Below, piece after piece: positions 35,251-46,266 of a stretch of 64,000 bases of DNA. Source of the DNA: Tachypleus tridentatus (Eukaryota; Arthropoda; Merostomata; Xiphosura; Limulidae). The DNA lies in assembly GCF_004210375.1 (NCBI RefSeq), contig NC_134830.1:50706667-50770666 (forward strand), read 5' to 3'. Both the position numbers and the translations under genes were made by a program. The first letter of the stretch is position 1, and the number at the start of each line of letters is the position of its first letter. The notes under the pieces are model-generated. The model saw only the letters and a list, made by a program, of their open reading frames with translations. It made no database searches and had not been told where the DNA came from.

Positions 35251-35784
35251 ACAAGTATTGGGTTATGGTTTTAAATAAAGTGGTGGATTACACCAACCAA
35301 GTGGAAGGTATCCTAGTACTATGGATGAAGTTATAGAAACAAGGAATGATACTACATTAACCAAGAGAACCAAACTTAAAAGGTATCTTTTAGACTTAAA
35401 CAACAACAAACAGGCAGTATCGTAATGGAAGAAAGTTACCAAAAACCACAAGGACAGGCACACAGTGTAAAGTTCACAAACAGAGATGTCCGATTAGATT
35501 AACTGGTTCTAGTGTAAGCACCTATCAACCATTAGCAAGATTTCTGACCCTATTTTTGAAAGAGTTTGTACTGAAGGAATATTCTATTAAGAATGCATTT
35601 GGATTTTTCAATGACTTGAAACGGACAAAGTTTAGTGATAATGATGACTTATTGTTCACAAATATACCCCTAGGTGAAAGTATAAGGATATAAGGAATGA
35701 TTACATCTTATGTTTACCAGTAAAACTATATGATCAGATTGAGTAATGGCTTCTGATCTTTCTAATCTTTTCTTATGCTTCCTG
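35251..35784. other. unique sequence
   Basis: No gene or repeat recognised. Confidence 0.4.
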
Positions 35785-36300
35785 TCCTGTTTATCAGGAG
35801 TTATGTTGATGGCAAAGTTTGGTTACAGTCCTGTCTTGTGTATCAGGAGGCATGTTGATGACAAAGTCTGGTTACCACCTTGTCCTGTGTATCAGAAGGT
35901 ATGTTGATGAAAAAATTTGGTTACAGTCCTGTCCTGTGTATCAGGAGGTATGTTGATAGCAAAGTTTGGTTACAGTCCTATCCTGTGTATCAGAAGGTAT
36001 ATTGACAACAAAGTTTGGTTACAGTCCTGTCCTGTGTATCAGGAGTATGTTGATGACAAAGTTTGGTTACAGTCCTGTCCTGTGTATCAGGAGGTATGTT
36101 GATAGCAAAGTTTGGTTACAGTCCTATCCTGTGTATCAGAAGGTATATTGACAACAAAGTTTGGTTACAGTCCTGTCCTGTGTATCAGGAGTATGTTGAT
36201 GACAAAGTTTGGTTACAGTCCTGTCCTGTGTATCAGGAGTATGTTGATGACAAAGTTTGGTTACAGTCCTGTCCTGTGTATCTAGAGTTATGTTGATGAC
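35785..36300. repeat. 49-bp minisatellite with ~146-bp higher order
   Basis: The unit is AGTTTGGTTACAGTCCTGTC, CTGTGTATCAGGAGGTATGT, TGATGACAA. About ten copies. A three-unit block recurs exactly 146 bp apart (for example at 35917 and 36063), with the third unit one base short. The three overlapping frames of 61-77 codons are generated by this periodicity. Confidence 0.9.
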
Positions 36301-36997
36301 ATTTCACGGTGTATAATAACGTTGAGTCAGTTAATAAATGTCTTCATTGTTAAGTGGTAAACGTTTTATAGGTAGAGAGTAATAATGTATATTTTCTTAC
36401 CATTCCATGTTAGTTACCTAAATACATGTCATGAAGACTGCCATTGATAAAATTTACTGCTAAAATTTAACAGAATGACAAACTCTCGTTCCCAGATGTG
36501 AATGCGTTAAATGGTATATGCACTACTAAAGTTGTATTGAACCTAAGTTCAATAGATTTTAATCATGTTGTGAAAGTCTCGCCTTCCTAAAATTTACAAA
36601 AATCCTGATTAAAACCCAGAAAAAAGAGTGTTCAAAATAACAGTAAATCAAAATATTTTTGAACCAAATGTGGAGAACATTATATAAATGCTCAGAGGAA
36701 AAAACAACTGTTTTCAGTTGTCATTTTTTAATCGAATAATATCGTCCAGAAATGAAAAGTTAACCTGATACTTTATTCATGCGTTATTTAAACATCACTT
36801 TAAAAATAACAATAAGAATAAATTACCAAACAGTGCTGTATCCAAAAGTTTAATTAAAATGTGATTTAAAGAACTCTTCAACTTTACAGAATCATCTCGA
36901 TACTTCATGATGTAGAAGTTCATATGCCCCAGATGCTACCAGAGGCACATTGGGTCGACCATACGAAGACTTTGAAGTTAAAGAAATGAACGCTGAA
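36301..36997. other. unique sequence
   Basis: No gene or repeat recognised. Confidence 0.4.
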
Positions 36998-37486
36998 ACT
37001 GTAAAACCTACAATACCAGTAGTACTACCAACACTGTGTAAATGTGATTTTGTTCTTACTGTAAAACCTACGACACCAGTAGTACTACCAATCACTGTCT
37101 AAATGTGACTTTGTTCTTACTGTAAAACCTACAACACCAGTAGTACTACCAACCACTGTCTAAATGTGATTTTGTTCTTACTGTAAAACCTACAACACCA
37201 GTAGTACTACCAATCACTGTCTAAATGTGACTTTGTTCTTACTGTAAAACCTACAACACCAGTAGTACTACCAACCACTGTCTAAATGTGATTTTGTTCT
37301 TACTGTAAAACCTACAACACCAGTAGTACTACCAACCACTGTGTAAATGTGATTTTGTTCTTACTGTAAAACCTACAACACCAGTAGTACTACCAACCAC
37401 TATGTAAATGTGATTTTGTTCTTACTGTAAAACTTACAACACCAGTAGTACTACCAACCACTGTGTAAATGTGATTTTGTTCTTAT
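36998..37486. repeat. 61-bp minisatellite, eight copies
   Basis: The unit is ACTGTAAAACCTACAACACC, AGTAGTACTACCAACCACTG, TCTAAATGTGATTTTGTTCT, T. Copies differ at only a few sites, so it is young or homogenised. Confidence 0.93.
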
Positions 37487-37565
37487 TTGCACTTTTTCCA
37501 CTTCGTTCTCCGTTTCCGTGAGCGATCATAACTTATAACACTAGAGTACCTTGTGTTCGTCACTA

Positions 37566-37667
37566 ATGGCTTCATAGGTGCTTATACGCCTAAAATCGAT
37601 ATTCATTATGGGCACAGTAGAGGTAGCCCATTCTGTATCTCTGTGACATACTATAATAAAAACATGC
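37566..37667 (+). mobile_element. SINE-C remnant
   Basis: Degraded head ACTAATGGCTTCATAGGTGC, then CTAAAATCGATATTCATTAT, core GGGCACAGTAGAGGTAGCCC and tail remnant. Old copy. Confidence 0.55.
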
Positions 37668-37904
37668 AAAGAAAGATTGGAACACAGAGTTTGATCGTTG
37701 AAGATGAGATGAACTAAAAACTAAGTTACCTACCATTTCAGCATCAATAATCTAGTACCAAACACAAACACTTCAACCACCATCCTGGGCTGAGTTTGAA
37801 GTGTTGGTGTTTTTTCTGGCGGAAAGCTCACTTTCCATACCATAGATGGTCAAATTTCAGGAAATATTTATGTCGTTAGAAGTTAGGCAAAAGTTTTTTT
37901 ATTT

Positions 37905-38072
37905 AATATTACCTTTATGTACTTTTAAACCATCATACAGTATACATTTTTCTAATTTTACCTTTATGTACTTTTAAACCATCATATAGTATACACTTTT
38001 CTAATTTTACCTTTATGTACTTTTAAACCACGATATAGAGTACATTTTTCTAATCTTACCTTTATGCAACCA
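37905..38072. repeat. 49-bp minisatellite, about 3.4 copies
   Basis: The unit is ACCTTTATGTACTTTTAAAC, CATCATATAGTATACACTTT, TCTAATTTT. Starts at 37911, 37960, 38009 and 38058 give a constant 49-bp spacing. Confidence 0.88.
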
Positions 38073-38430
38073 TTTTATAATATACGGCACTTCTTATTAA
38101 CTTTGTACTGACAACACTGGGTAACTTAAGTAAAGATTAATTTATTCATATAAGACGTTTAAATCTAATTTGCAGAACACTTAAGTTCTGAAATTAACTA
38201 CCTTGTCAAAGAAGCAATTTCAGGAGCTCGATGTCGTTTATCAACGTGGGTGACACCTATTGAGATATTTATGAAACATGAAAGAAATTATTTAATTCAA
38301 TCAGTTTCAACTTTCAGCAAAGTTTATTAAAAAGGTTCCATGTTTTCTGGTAAACGTTTCGTGAAAGACAGACGTAAAATGTTGGTACAAAATGTTTGTA
38401 TACGTCTATAGAAGGTATTGCTAAAAGGTT
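38073..38430. other. unique sequence
   Basis: No gene or repeat recognised. Confidence 0.4.
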
Positions 38431-38706
38431 GGTTTGTTTGTTTTAGAATTAAGCACAAAGCTACACGAGGGTTATCTGCGCTAGTCGTCCCTAATTTAGC
38501 AGTGTAAGATTAGAGGGAAGGCAGTTAATCATCACTACCCACCGCCAAATCTTGGGCTACTCTTTTACCAATGAAATGTGGTATTGACTGTCACATTATG
38601 ACGCCCCCACAGCTGAAAGGACGAACATGTTTGGTGTGATCGGAATTCAAACCCGTGACCACCAGATCACGAGTCGAATACTTTAATCATCTGGACCTGT
38701 CGGGCT
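38431..38706 (-). mobile_element. SINE-A, full length, antisense
   Basis: On + it begins GGTTTGTTTGTTTTAGAATT, passes through the standard body (AGTCGTCCCTAATTTAGCAG, CACCGCCAAATCTTGGGCTA) and ends in the complement of the head (ATCTGGACCTGTCGGGC). Confidence 0.9.
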
Positions 38707-39789
38707 TTCGTTATGAGTAGATTACATGCAAATAATATTTTGTTATTATTCCTATTTTTATTTTCATATTTAGATTTTTTCAAAATAAAGTTAGTAAAAT
38801 AGCCTTTTCTCTCCACATAGTAATAAATATTTTATTTTAGCCAATTTTCTCCAGTTTCGGCTTCCTCAGGGCTAGTAGTACACGAACTATTTAATTTGAA
38901 AATATATCTACTCTTACCTTGTTTTCAGCTCTCTACTGTGTTCAAGACTTTCGTTAGGTGCTTTTGACAATGCTTAGGACACCATTATACTTTCACGAAT
39001 GTTTCAGTATTATAGTGTAGTTTCGATAGTAACTAAATTACCATTTGCCATATGTTACTTATATGAAATAACAACTTAAAAACGATTTCAAAATGTTATA
39101 TTGTGCCCCAAGATAAAAATAGTTGGTCGATGTCTTTGTTGTTTAAACCATTTCATTATTTAATCCTGGCAAAAACACTAACGTTATTTAACTTCCATTA
39201 CATCTTATTTTCACCTGTCTTTATGTCGTCACTATTTAGCACATCAACAGTCCAAATAATATATTCTTCATGCCAAATAGTCAACGATGTTTAAGTTCAT
39301 AGACATTGTTATGTATTATAAATTATCCCGGACGAGTCTCCGATTTAAATTATACTGACTGTAGCTGACCAACAATATTTTATTACTGTCTCTCGGTGCG
39401 TCGGTTTATGGCAAGATTCTCGAATGTTCAACAATATTCGAAGATATGTTAATATTTTCGTAAAAATATATTGTTGATTTTTACTCAAGAGAATCTTCTA
39501 CAATACACGTTCAACTATATACGTCACATGCAGATATTAAATTAAATATATAACAGTAAACCCGTTACAACATCTCTACAAAATCAGTTGTTTTAGACAT
39601 CACATTTGTCAACAGGTACAGAAAAAAAGATTGAAATAAGAATTCATTTTACATTAGACATGCCAGTGTTTTTGCATATGCGAAAGACGACTCATTATGA
39701 CGTAATAGGCTACTTCATGTTGGATTATATTACGTAGTTTTATGTTTATTGCCTGTTACAGCATTCAGTAGACTAGAGCAATGCAGATA
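38707..39789. other. unique sequence with a small foldback
   Basis: Near 39413-39500, AGATTCTCGAATGTTCAACA and its approximate complement (TTGTTGATTTTTACTCAAGA, then GAATCT) form an inverted repeat. The right arm belongs to the dispersed repeat also seen at 33208. No gene seen. Confidence 0.45.
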
Positions 39790-39931
39790 ATCAACTCTTG
39801 AATAGTGAGTGGGATTTTACTGTCACTCTTATAACGCACCCATGACTGGAAAGCGCGGAGCACAATTTGAGATGATGAAATACAAACCAAGGACTCTTGG
39901 TTGCACAGTTCAACGTGCCAACCACCAGGTA
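39790..39931 (-). mobile_element. SINE-A, very old
   Basis: On + it reads TCAACTCTTGAATAGTGAGT, GGGATTTTACTGTCACTCTT, ATAACGCACCCATGACTGGA, then degraded head sequence ending GCCAACCACCAGG. The short frames on both strands here come from this copy. Confidence 0.7.
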
Positions 39932-41163
39932 ACACCCCTACACCCATATGAAATTATTCGACTTCTGTGCAAAATACATGCAAGGACCCATGTTAACCCT
40001 AAATGCGATTATTGATACTAATTTCAGAAGTGGCATATTTTTTTATTGACTTTTAAGAGCAAGTTTTTTTTATGAATTTGGATTGAAGCATCTTTTCTCA
40101 GACGGACAAGACGAGTTACGTTTTAACAAACTTGGAACAGTTGAGACTCTTACATAAGTAGCGATCTATTTCTCCTGAAACTCTACAATGGAGTGGAATT
40201 TATACACTGTATGTAAATTTAATTTACAGAGGTCAAATGACCAAACAAGTACAGAGGAGTTATGATATGTTGGGCCAATTCATCTTTGTTAACATAACGT
40301 TGCTGAATAAAGTTACACGTACGATGTAATTTACTTTTAAATAATACGGTATCAGGTAGCGCATGTACATTGCCAAAGCCAAACATGAACACACATCCAT
40401 TTATAATATAACACAACACAACGTCAAGAATTCCTAAGTACAACCAACAGCTTTAAAGTTTCCTATTTATTGCTATCTAATATCAAGCCATTTATTAACG
40501 TATACTGAGTAAACTTTATCATTATGTTATGTATCCACTTTCAAATGTCAAAGCCCTTAGAAATGTAAACAGTTAATATGTCGCCATCACCACATAACTG
40601 GTGGGTGAAATAACACTGGCTCTGCCTTATCCTTAGTTGATGCAAACACGATATATTTAACGACTGCACATATCAAAATCGTCGTTCCTTCGGACAGTTA
40701 ATGTCCCTAAGTTACAACGCGCGTAAAAAAAATTTTAAGCCATAAAACGCAGCACGTGAAGCTTTCTGTGTTTCCAAAGGATGGGGGTGGCATGATATCT
40801 AGTTTAGCTTAACGGAGCGATCTATTCTCAGCGAACATAGGACGGATTTGCTGCCAAGATGTTGGATATCGCAAGAAGCCGTAAGCCGTTACTCGGGTTT
40901 ACAGAATAATTTAAATTTTGAAAACTTGTGTACCGTACACGTGTACACAGGTTGGAAATTGACACGCTAAATAGATCACTCACCCAATAAAGTCAAGCCA
41001 AAACTGTTACTTTTGTACAGTAGTACATTGTACAGTTGATATAATAGCAATGTAACCTTGTTTCTCCGTCACAATACAGCAAGCAAATATATTCAAAATT
41101 CCGGTCTATAACGTAAACACTGACGTTACATAAGTTGCCTTATTTTAAAACTAATTAACTATT
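39932..41163. other. unique sequence
   Basis: 1.2 kb with no recognised gene or repeat on either strand. Confidence 0.4.
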
Positions 41164-41164
41164 T

Positions 41165-41284
41165 TTTTTTGTTTCAGAATTTCATGTAAAGCGATACAAG
41201 GTTTATCTCTCTAGCTTTAAACTGATAAACTAGATGGAAAGCTAGTCAATACCATCGCCAACTCTTGCATTATTCTCTTTGATT
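41165..41284 (-). mobile_element. SINE-A remnant, old
   Basis: On + it reads TTTGTTTCAGAATTTCATGT, then TCAATACCATCGCCAACTCT, a shrunken complement of the SINE-A tail and body. A younger SINE-A in the same orientation adjoins it. Confidence 0.65.
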
Positions 41285-41490
41285 GATTGTTTGTTTGTTT
41301 TTTTAATTTCGTGCAAATCTACATGAGAGCCATTTGCGCTAGCCGTCCCTAATTTAGTAGTGTTAACACTAGAGGGAAGAGAGCTAGTCATCACCACTTG
41401 CCACCAACTCTTGCGCTACTCTTTAATCAACGAATAGTGGGATTTACCATCACAGTATAACCCCTCACGGTTGAAAGGGCAAGCATTTTT
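41285..41490 (-). mobile_element. SINE-A, head missing, antisense
   Basis: The tail and body are clear on + (TTTTAATTTCGTGCAAATCT, GAGCTAGTCATCACCACTTG, CACGGTTGAAAGGGCAAGCA). The element stops before the tRNA-like head, where a 30-bp minisatellite begins. Confidence 0.87.
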
Positions 41491-41880
41491 GAATGGCTGG
41501 TTTTTAGCCTGATGTTCTATAAATTTTCCTTTTTTAGCCTGACACTCTATGAATGGCTGGTTTTCAGCTTGATGCTCTATAAATGGTTGTTTTTAAACTG
41601 ATGCTATATAAATGCTGTTTTTGAGCCTGATGCTCTATAAATGGCTTTTTTTTAGGTTCATGCTCTATAAATGGCTGTTTTTCAGTCTGACGCTTTATAA
41701 ATAGCTGATTTTCAGTTTGATGATCTATAAATGGCTCTTTTCGAGCCTGACATTCTATGACTGGCTGATTTTAAGTCTGACGCTCTATGAATGGCTGGTT
41801 TTAAGGCTGGCACTCTATAAATGGCTGTTTTGAACCTGACGCTCCATGAATGACTGGTTTTAAGCCTGATGGTATGACAA
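41491..41880. repeat. ~30-bp minisatellite
   Basis: The unit is TTTTTGAGCCTGATGCTCTA then TAAATGGCTG, with about 12-13 diverged copies. The - strand frame at 41712-41933 is repeat-derived. Confidence 0.88.
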
Positions 41881-42140
41881 ATTATCAGAACTGAGTAACC
41901 TTTGGTCAATTGGTATGGACGATATAATGGCAAAGGTTAAAAGTAACATGGACATTTTAATGTCTTATTCAATGGCTTTATCCTACCCAGTATAATGAAA
42001 TCCTACGACAGCTTTGTGTTCTGAAGATATAAAAAATCAGACCAGTCATGCATAAAAATTAATTTGTCTAATAATACCAAACAAAGAAAACACCTAGCGT
42101 TGAACATCCCGAACTACACCAAAACAAATGATTGTTAATT

Positions 42141-42250
42141 ATTTGTTTGTTTGTTATTAAACACAAAGCTACACGACGGGCTAGCTATGCTTTGCGCACT
42201 GCTGGATGTCAAAACCTGATTTATAGATGTCGCTGAGTCTGCAGGAGTTA
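42141..42250 (-). mobile_element. SINE-C remnant, antisense
   Basis: On + it reads TTTGTTTGTTATTAAACACA, AAGCTACACGACGGGCTAGC, then AAAACCTGATTTATAGATGT and CGCTGAGTCTGCAGG, the complement of tail, core and part of the head. Confidence 0.6.
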
Positions 42251-42639
42251 TAATATTTAATATAGCCAGTTCTTAATTTGTGGATAGTGAAGTATTTTTA
42301 TATGATACGCCATTTTGTAGCATACAAAATTATTATTTCAAATTGTACGGTATCGAAATGTTAGTAATTGGTGTCAATATAAAAATATAAGGTACAAAGA
42401 AAAGTTGATCGAATCTATCTGAAAGTTTTGTAACTGTGTTACATCAAGATGTATGATAGTACACTTCTTCTTTTTGTTTTACAGTGAAAAACTTAAGATC
42501 CTTCCTTTTATTTTAAAACGGCCGTTTGACTTTGTAAAAAACTTTCAGTTCCTCTTCATGAAGAAATTAAACTAATTATGTTGTTTGCCTAGACTGGTTC
42601 TCTTTACATATTCAAAACTCGTCAGGGCTGTGCCTCATG
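42251..42639. other. unique sequence
   Basis: No gene or repeat recognised. Confidence 0.4.
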
Positions 42640-43046
42640 GCATTACCAGTGTAACAGGTTGGTTCTCGAGATGGGATTACGGATGTAACACGTTGGTTCA
42701 CGAGATGGGATTACGAGTGTTATATGGTGATTCTTGAGATAGGATTACCAGTGTAACACGTTGGTTTACGAGATGGGATTACCAGTGTAACACGTTGCTT
42801 TACGAGATGGGATTACGAGTGTTATAGGTTGCTTCTAGAGATGAGCTAACCAGTGTAACACGTTGGTTTACGAGATTGGATTATGAGTGTTATAGACTGG
42901 TTCTCGAGATGGGATTACGGATGTAACACGTTGGTTCACGAGATGGGATTACGAGTGTTATATGGTGATTCTTTAGATAGGATTACCAGTGTAACACGTT
43001 GGTTTACGAGATGGGATTACCAGTGTAACACGTTGGTTCTCGAGAT
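42640..43046. repeat. 34-bp minisatellite with 238-bp higher order
   Basis: The unit is GAGATGGGATTACCAGTGTA then ACACGTTGGTTTAC, 34 bp, about twelve copies. A run beginning GGTTCTCGAGATGGGATTAC at 42661 recurs in nearly the same order of variants at 42899, 238 bp or seven units later. Confidence 0.9.
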
Positions 43047-43084
43047 ATCGCTGACAACCTAACTCACGCCACACAATAATTAAT

Positions 43085-43340
43085 GTTTTGTTTGTTTGTT
43101 TTGGAATTTCGCACAAAGCTACTCGAGGGCTATCTGTGCTAGCCGTCCCTAATTTAGTAGTGTAAGACTAGAGGGAAGGCAGCTAGTCATCACCACTCAC
43201 CGCCAACTCTTGGGCTACTCTTTTACCAAAGAATAGTGAGATTAACCGTCACATTATAAGCTCTTACACTGTTAAATTAGGGACGGCTGGCGCAGATAAC
43301 CCTTGTGTAGTTTTGCGCGAAATTCAAAACAAGCAAACCA
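43085..43340. mobile_element. SINE-A hairpin, two tails facing outward
   Basis: 43085-43259 is antisense tail and body (TTTGTTTGTTTTGGAATTTC to GATTAACCGTCACATTATAA). At about 43260 it turns directly into a sense tail (GCTCTTACACTGTTAAATTA to GCGCGAAATTCAAAACAAGC). Both ends are therefore SINE 3' ends and no tRNA head is present. No convincing target duplication. Confidence 0.88.
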
Positions 43341-43636
43341 ATCACTTGAAAATGCTTATTGGACATAAATAGTTGAAATGTAATTTATTTTTCATTAAAA
43401 GTCTGAGAAGTTTAGAATGCCCTGTTCATTATGACGTGTTAATTATTTATAATTTGATAAATGTTGTAGAATATCTTAAGAATAAAACAGTTTTTGACTA
43501 CATGTATCTTATAATAAACAATTAATATTAACTTCCAATCAGAGTAAGCTATCGAAGCTTTATATATATTTAGTGATATAATAATTACCACAAAACGTAC
43601 TATAATACATATTTTTAAAGATATCCAGCATAACCA
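43341..43636. other. AT-rich unique spacer
   Basis: The - strand frame at 43439-43702 extends into a SINE and has no family resemblance. Confidence 0.4.
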
Positions 43637-43748
43637 CACCCCAAGTGGCTCAGCTGTGGGCTTATATAGATAAAATTCAGGTTTTGATACCAGCAATGTC
43701 AATAGTACAGGTAGCCTGTTATTTAGTTTTGTGCTTTAGAACAAATAT
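43637..43748 (+). mobile_element. SINE-C, first of three in a row
   Basis: Head CACCCCAAGTGGCTCAGCTG, B-box-like CAGGTTTTGATACC, core remnant AGTACAGGTAGCCTGTTATT and TTTTGTGCTTTAGAAC. Confidence 0.68.
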
Positions 43749-43767
43749 ACAACAGATATCGAATACG

Positions 43768-43904
43768 CTCCCAGCGGCTCAGCGATATGTCAAAAGGCTT
43801 ATATCGTAAAAAAATAAAAAAAATAAAATCGGTTTTCGACACCTGTAGTGGACGGAGCACGGATAGTTTATTGATTAGCTTTCTGTTTTACAACAAACAA
43901 AGAA
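43768..43904 (+). mobile_element. SINE-C, second of three in a row
   Basis: Head GCTCCCAGCGGCTCAGCGAT, an A-rich expansion, B-box-like GGTTTTCGACACC, core GTGGACGGAGCACGGATAGT and tail ending ACAACAAACAAAG. Confidence 0.72.
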
Positions 43905-43921
43905 GACATCAAACATTCTAC

Positions 43922-44037
43922 GTAATGGCTCAGAGTTACTTCAATAGGCTTCAAGTATTAAAAAATGGGTTTAAATTCCCGCATGGGGCAGAGCACAGAT
44001 AACCAACGGTGTAGATTTGAAATTTAGAACAAGCCAA
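43922..44037 (+). mobile_element. SINE-C, third of three in a row
   Basis: Head GTAATGGCTCAGAGTTACTT, B box GGGTTTAAATTCCCG, core ATGGGGCAGAGCACAGATAA and tail TGTAGATTTGAAATTTAGAA. Differences from its neighbours show that these are separate old copies. Confidence 0.68.
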
Positions 44038-44384
44038 GAAAACGTCTAACATACCCATCAGTGGACGCAACATTTCGAACCCTTTGACAAGCTAACCACT
44101 AGATTACAACTGGCCAAATTATTTAATGTTAAGTGGACGCTTTCAAAGAAATTCAGGTGGTTAGAAAGTAACGTCGACGTATGTATGTCATAAAAATTAA
44201 ATCATTTTTTATAGTTTAACGGAGTTTTCATTTTAAATGTCGTGTTCGTCAGAATATTATTTCAACCTAATTAGAAGCATAAAATTAACAAAATATATAT
44301 AAAAAGAGAGGAAGGGAAATTAATTGTCTGTACAGTTCAGTACGTGTCACATAGAGGGCAGTTTAGTTTTAGACAATTTATTCA
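44038..44384. other. unique sequence
   Basis: No gene or repeat recognised. Confidence 0.4.
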
Positions 44385-44506
44385 GTGTGTTTGAGTGTTT
44401 TCTTATAGCAAACCCACATCGGGCTATCTGCTGAGTACACCGAGGGGAATCTAACCCCTGATTTTAGCGTTGTAAATCCGTAGCCTTACCGCTGTACTAG
44501 CGGGGG
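44385..44506 (-). mobile_element. SINE-B, well preserved
   Basis: On - it reads CCCCGCTAGTACAGCGGTAA (A box), GGCTACGGATTTACAACGCT, then GGGGTTAGATTCCCC (B box), CAGCAGATAGCCCGATGTGG and a tail TTTGCTATAAGAAAACACTC. Confidence 0.85.
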
Positions 44507-44737
44507 ACTAAATTATTCACTTGCTCAAACGTTTACATGACAAACATGACGAAGTTCACATACGTTAACATGTTCTCTACAAGTTAAAAATATTTTTTAT
44601 CTGAATCGGGCACCAACAAGGGTATTTTATTGATATTATAAATAATGTATTATTTTTCCTCGTTGCGTCTTGTCTCAAACTAATTCAAATATTTAATCTA
44701 CTTTTTACCACGTGTAGTTATAAACTGTTATTCCACA

Positions 44738-45148
44738 TGTTAAGTTTCCAGGTTACATGCTGGTTGTATCACAAACTGTTGACCTTGCTGTGTTTCCATA
44801 TTCCATGCTGGCTGTTTTACAAGCAGTTGACCGTGTTCTGTTTCCAGGTTACATGCTGGTTGTGTCACAAGCTGTTGACCATGTTCTGTTTCCAGGTTAC
44901 ATGATGGTTGTATCACAAACTGTTGACCTTGTTTTGTTTCCAGGTTACATGCTAGTTGTGTCACAAGCTGTTGACCTTGCTCTGTTTCCAGGTTACATGC
45001 TAGTTGTGTCACAATCTGTTGACCTTTCTCTGTTTCCAGGTTACATGCTGGTTGTATCACAAACTCTTGACCTTGCTCTGTTTCCAGGTTACATGCTAGT
45101 TGTGTCACAAGCTGTTGACCATGTTCTGTTTCCAGGTTACATACTGAT
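44738..45148. repeat. 48-bp minisatellite, open on both strands
   Basis: The unit is GGTTACATGCTGGTTGTATC, ACAAACTGTTGACCTTGCTC, TGTTTCCA, 48 bp, about eight and a half copies. As 48 is divisible by three and the unit lacks stops in some frames, long frames run through on both strands (44757-45173 + and 44740-45108 -), each a 16-residue repeat. There is no signal peptide and no other sign of a gene. The best reading is a noncoding minisatellite. Confidence 0.87.
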
Positions 45149-46142
45149 CATTCATTACTCCTCTTATCTCTGAAGTTAAAATACATTGGCTAGAATATCG
45201 TACAGTTTATTAGGTTTTCTAAAATAGGATAAAATGTTTATGAAAACGTCACTACAAAATACTATATTGTTTTACAGATTCTTTACACTGAAGGTAGTGT
45301 GTTACTTCTTACAGTGACTACAAAACACGGAGTAAAGTTTGGTGAAAGTCACTTTATCAGACAGTAATCTCTATATAGAGGTGGATCCGTTTAAATATGG
45401 CGGTCTGTGCATTGTGTATAGTACCGCATATGTCAGTTCTTCGAGGAAAACCGAGCCAAAGGGATAGAGACAAAAACCTTTTCCCCAATCAAGTATGGAA
45501 CTTGAAGTCTAGAAAGTGAACTGCAAAAATATCGATTTTCTTCCTCTCTGTCAGCTGTATTTCGTGCACCACAGTATGCCCACGATTAGCCTATACACCA
45601 AAACACTCCCTAAGATGTGCCTTCTCACACCTATAGCAGCATGTAACATTCAGTAACTTATTATGTGTTTTATATGGAAGCAGATAATCTACCGTACACC
45701 TCTTACCGCGGCACGCAGTATCTTGGGCATGACTTACCTTGCTTCAAGAAGTCATATCTGTAGATTATATTATGGCTCCCAACAAAATAGAACCGAATAA
45801 GTTGTTGAAATTGTGCCTTACATCTATAAGTTATACCTCCTTTGGAAGTCAAAACTTCGGCTCTTAGAAAATGCAGAGACTAGTAACAAAAATCTTATTT
45901 TAAAATGATGGTATGTTGGAACGGTAGAATATGAGATAGTAGAGAACTCCTGTCTTTACCACCTAACGTGTACATCAACCCTGTGAGTGCAGTGATGTGT
46001 GATTTAGATCCCCCCACCCCAAAAGATATCTAATTGTTGATACTTTTCCATCCCAGTAATTTTAGAATAAAAAGTTTTCGTTACTATTATTATATAACAC
46101 AACGTAATGTGCCTTCATCTGAGTAATATTTTAGACAAAGTA
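45149..46142. other. unique sequence
   Basis: About 1 kb. No open frame, exon or repeat that I can defend. Confidence 0.4.
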
Positions 46143-46266
46143 GTGTGTGTGTGTGTTTTTTTATAGCAAAGCCACATCGGTTTATCTGCTGAGCCCACCG
46201 AGGGGAAATCGAACCCCTGATTTTAGGATTGTAAGTCCGTCGACTTACCGCTGTACTAGAGTGGGA
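46143..46266 (-). mobile_element. SINE-B, well preserved
   Basis: On + it reads GTGTGTGTGTTTTTTTATAG, CAAAGCCACATCGGTTTATC, then ACCGAGGGGAAATCGAACCC and GACTTACCGCTGTACTAGAG. The leading GT run is the complement of the CA-rich SINE end. Confidence 0.85.

Noticed and set aside
44740-45173. Long frames on both strands as a repeat-containing protein gene
   Set aside because: The 48-bp period keeps frames open on both strands at once. No start context, signal peptide or other gene feature supports coding.
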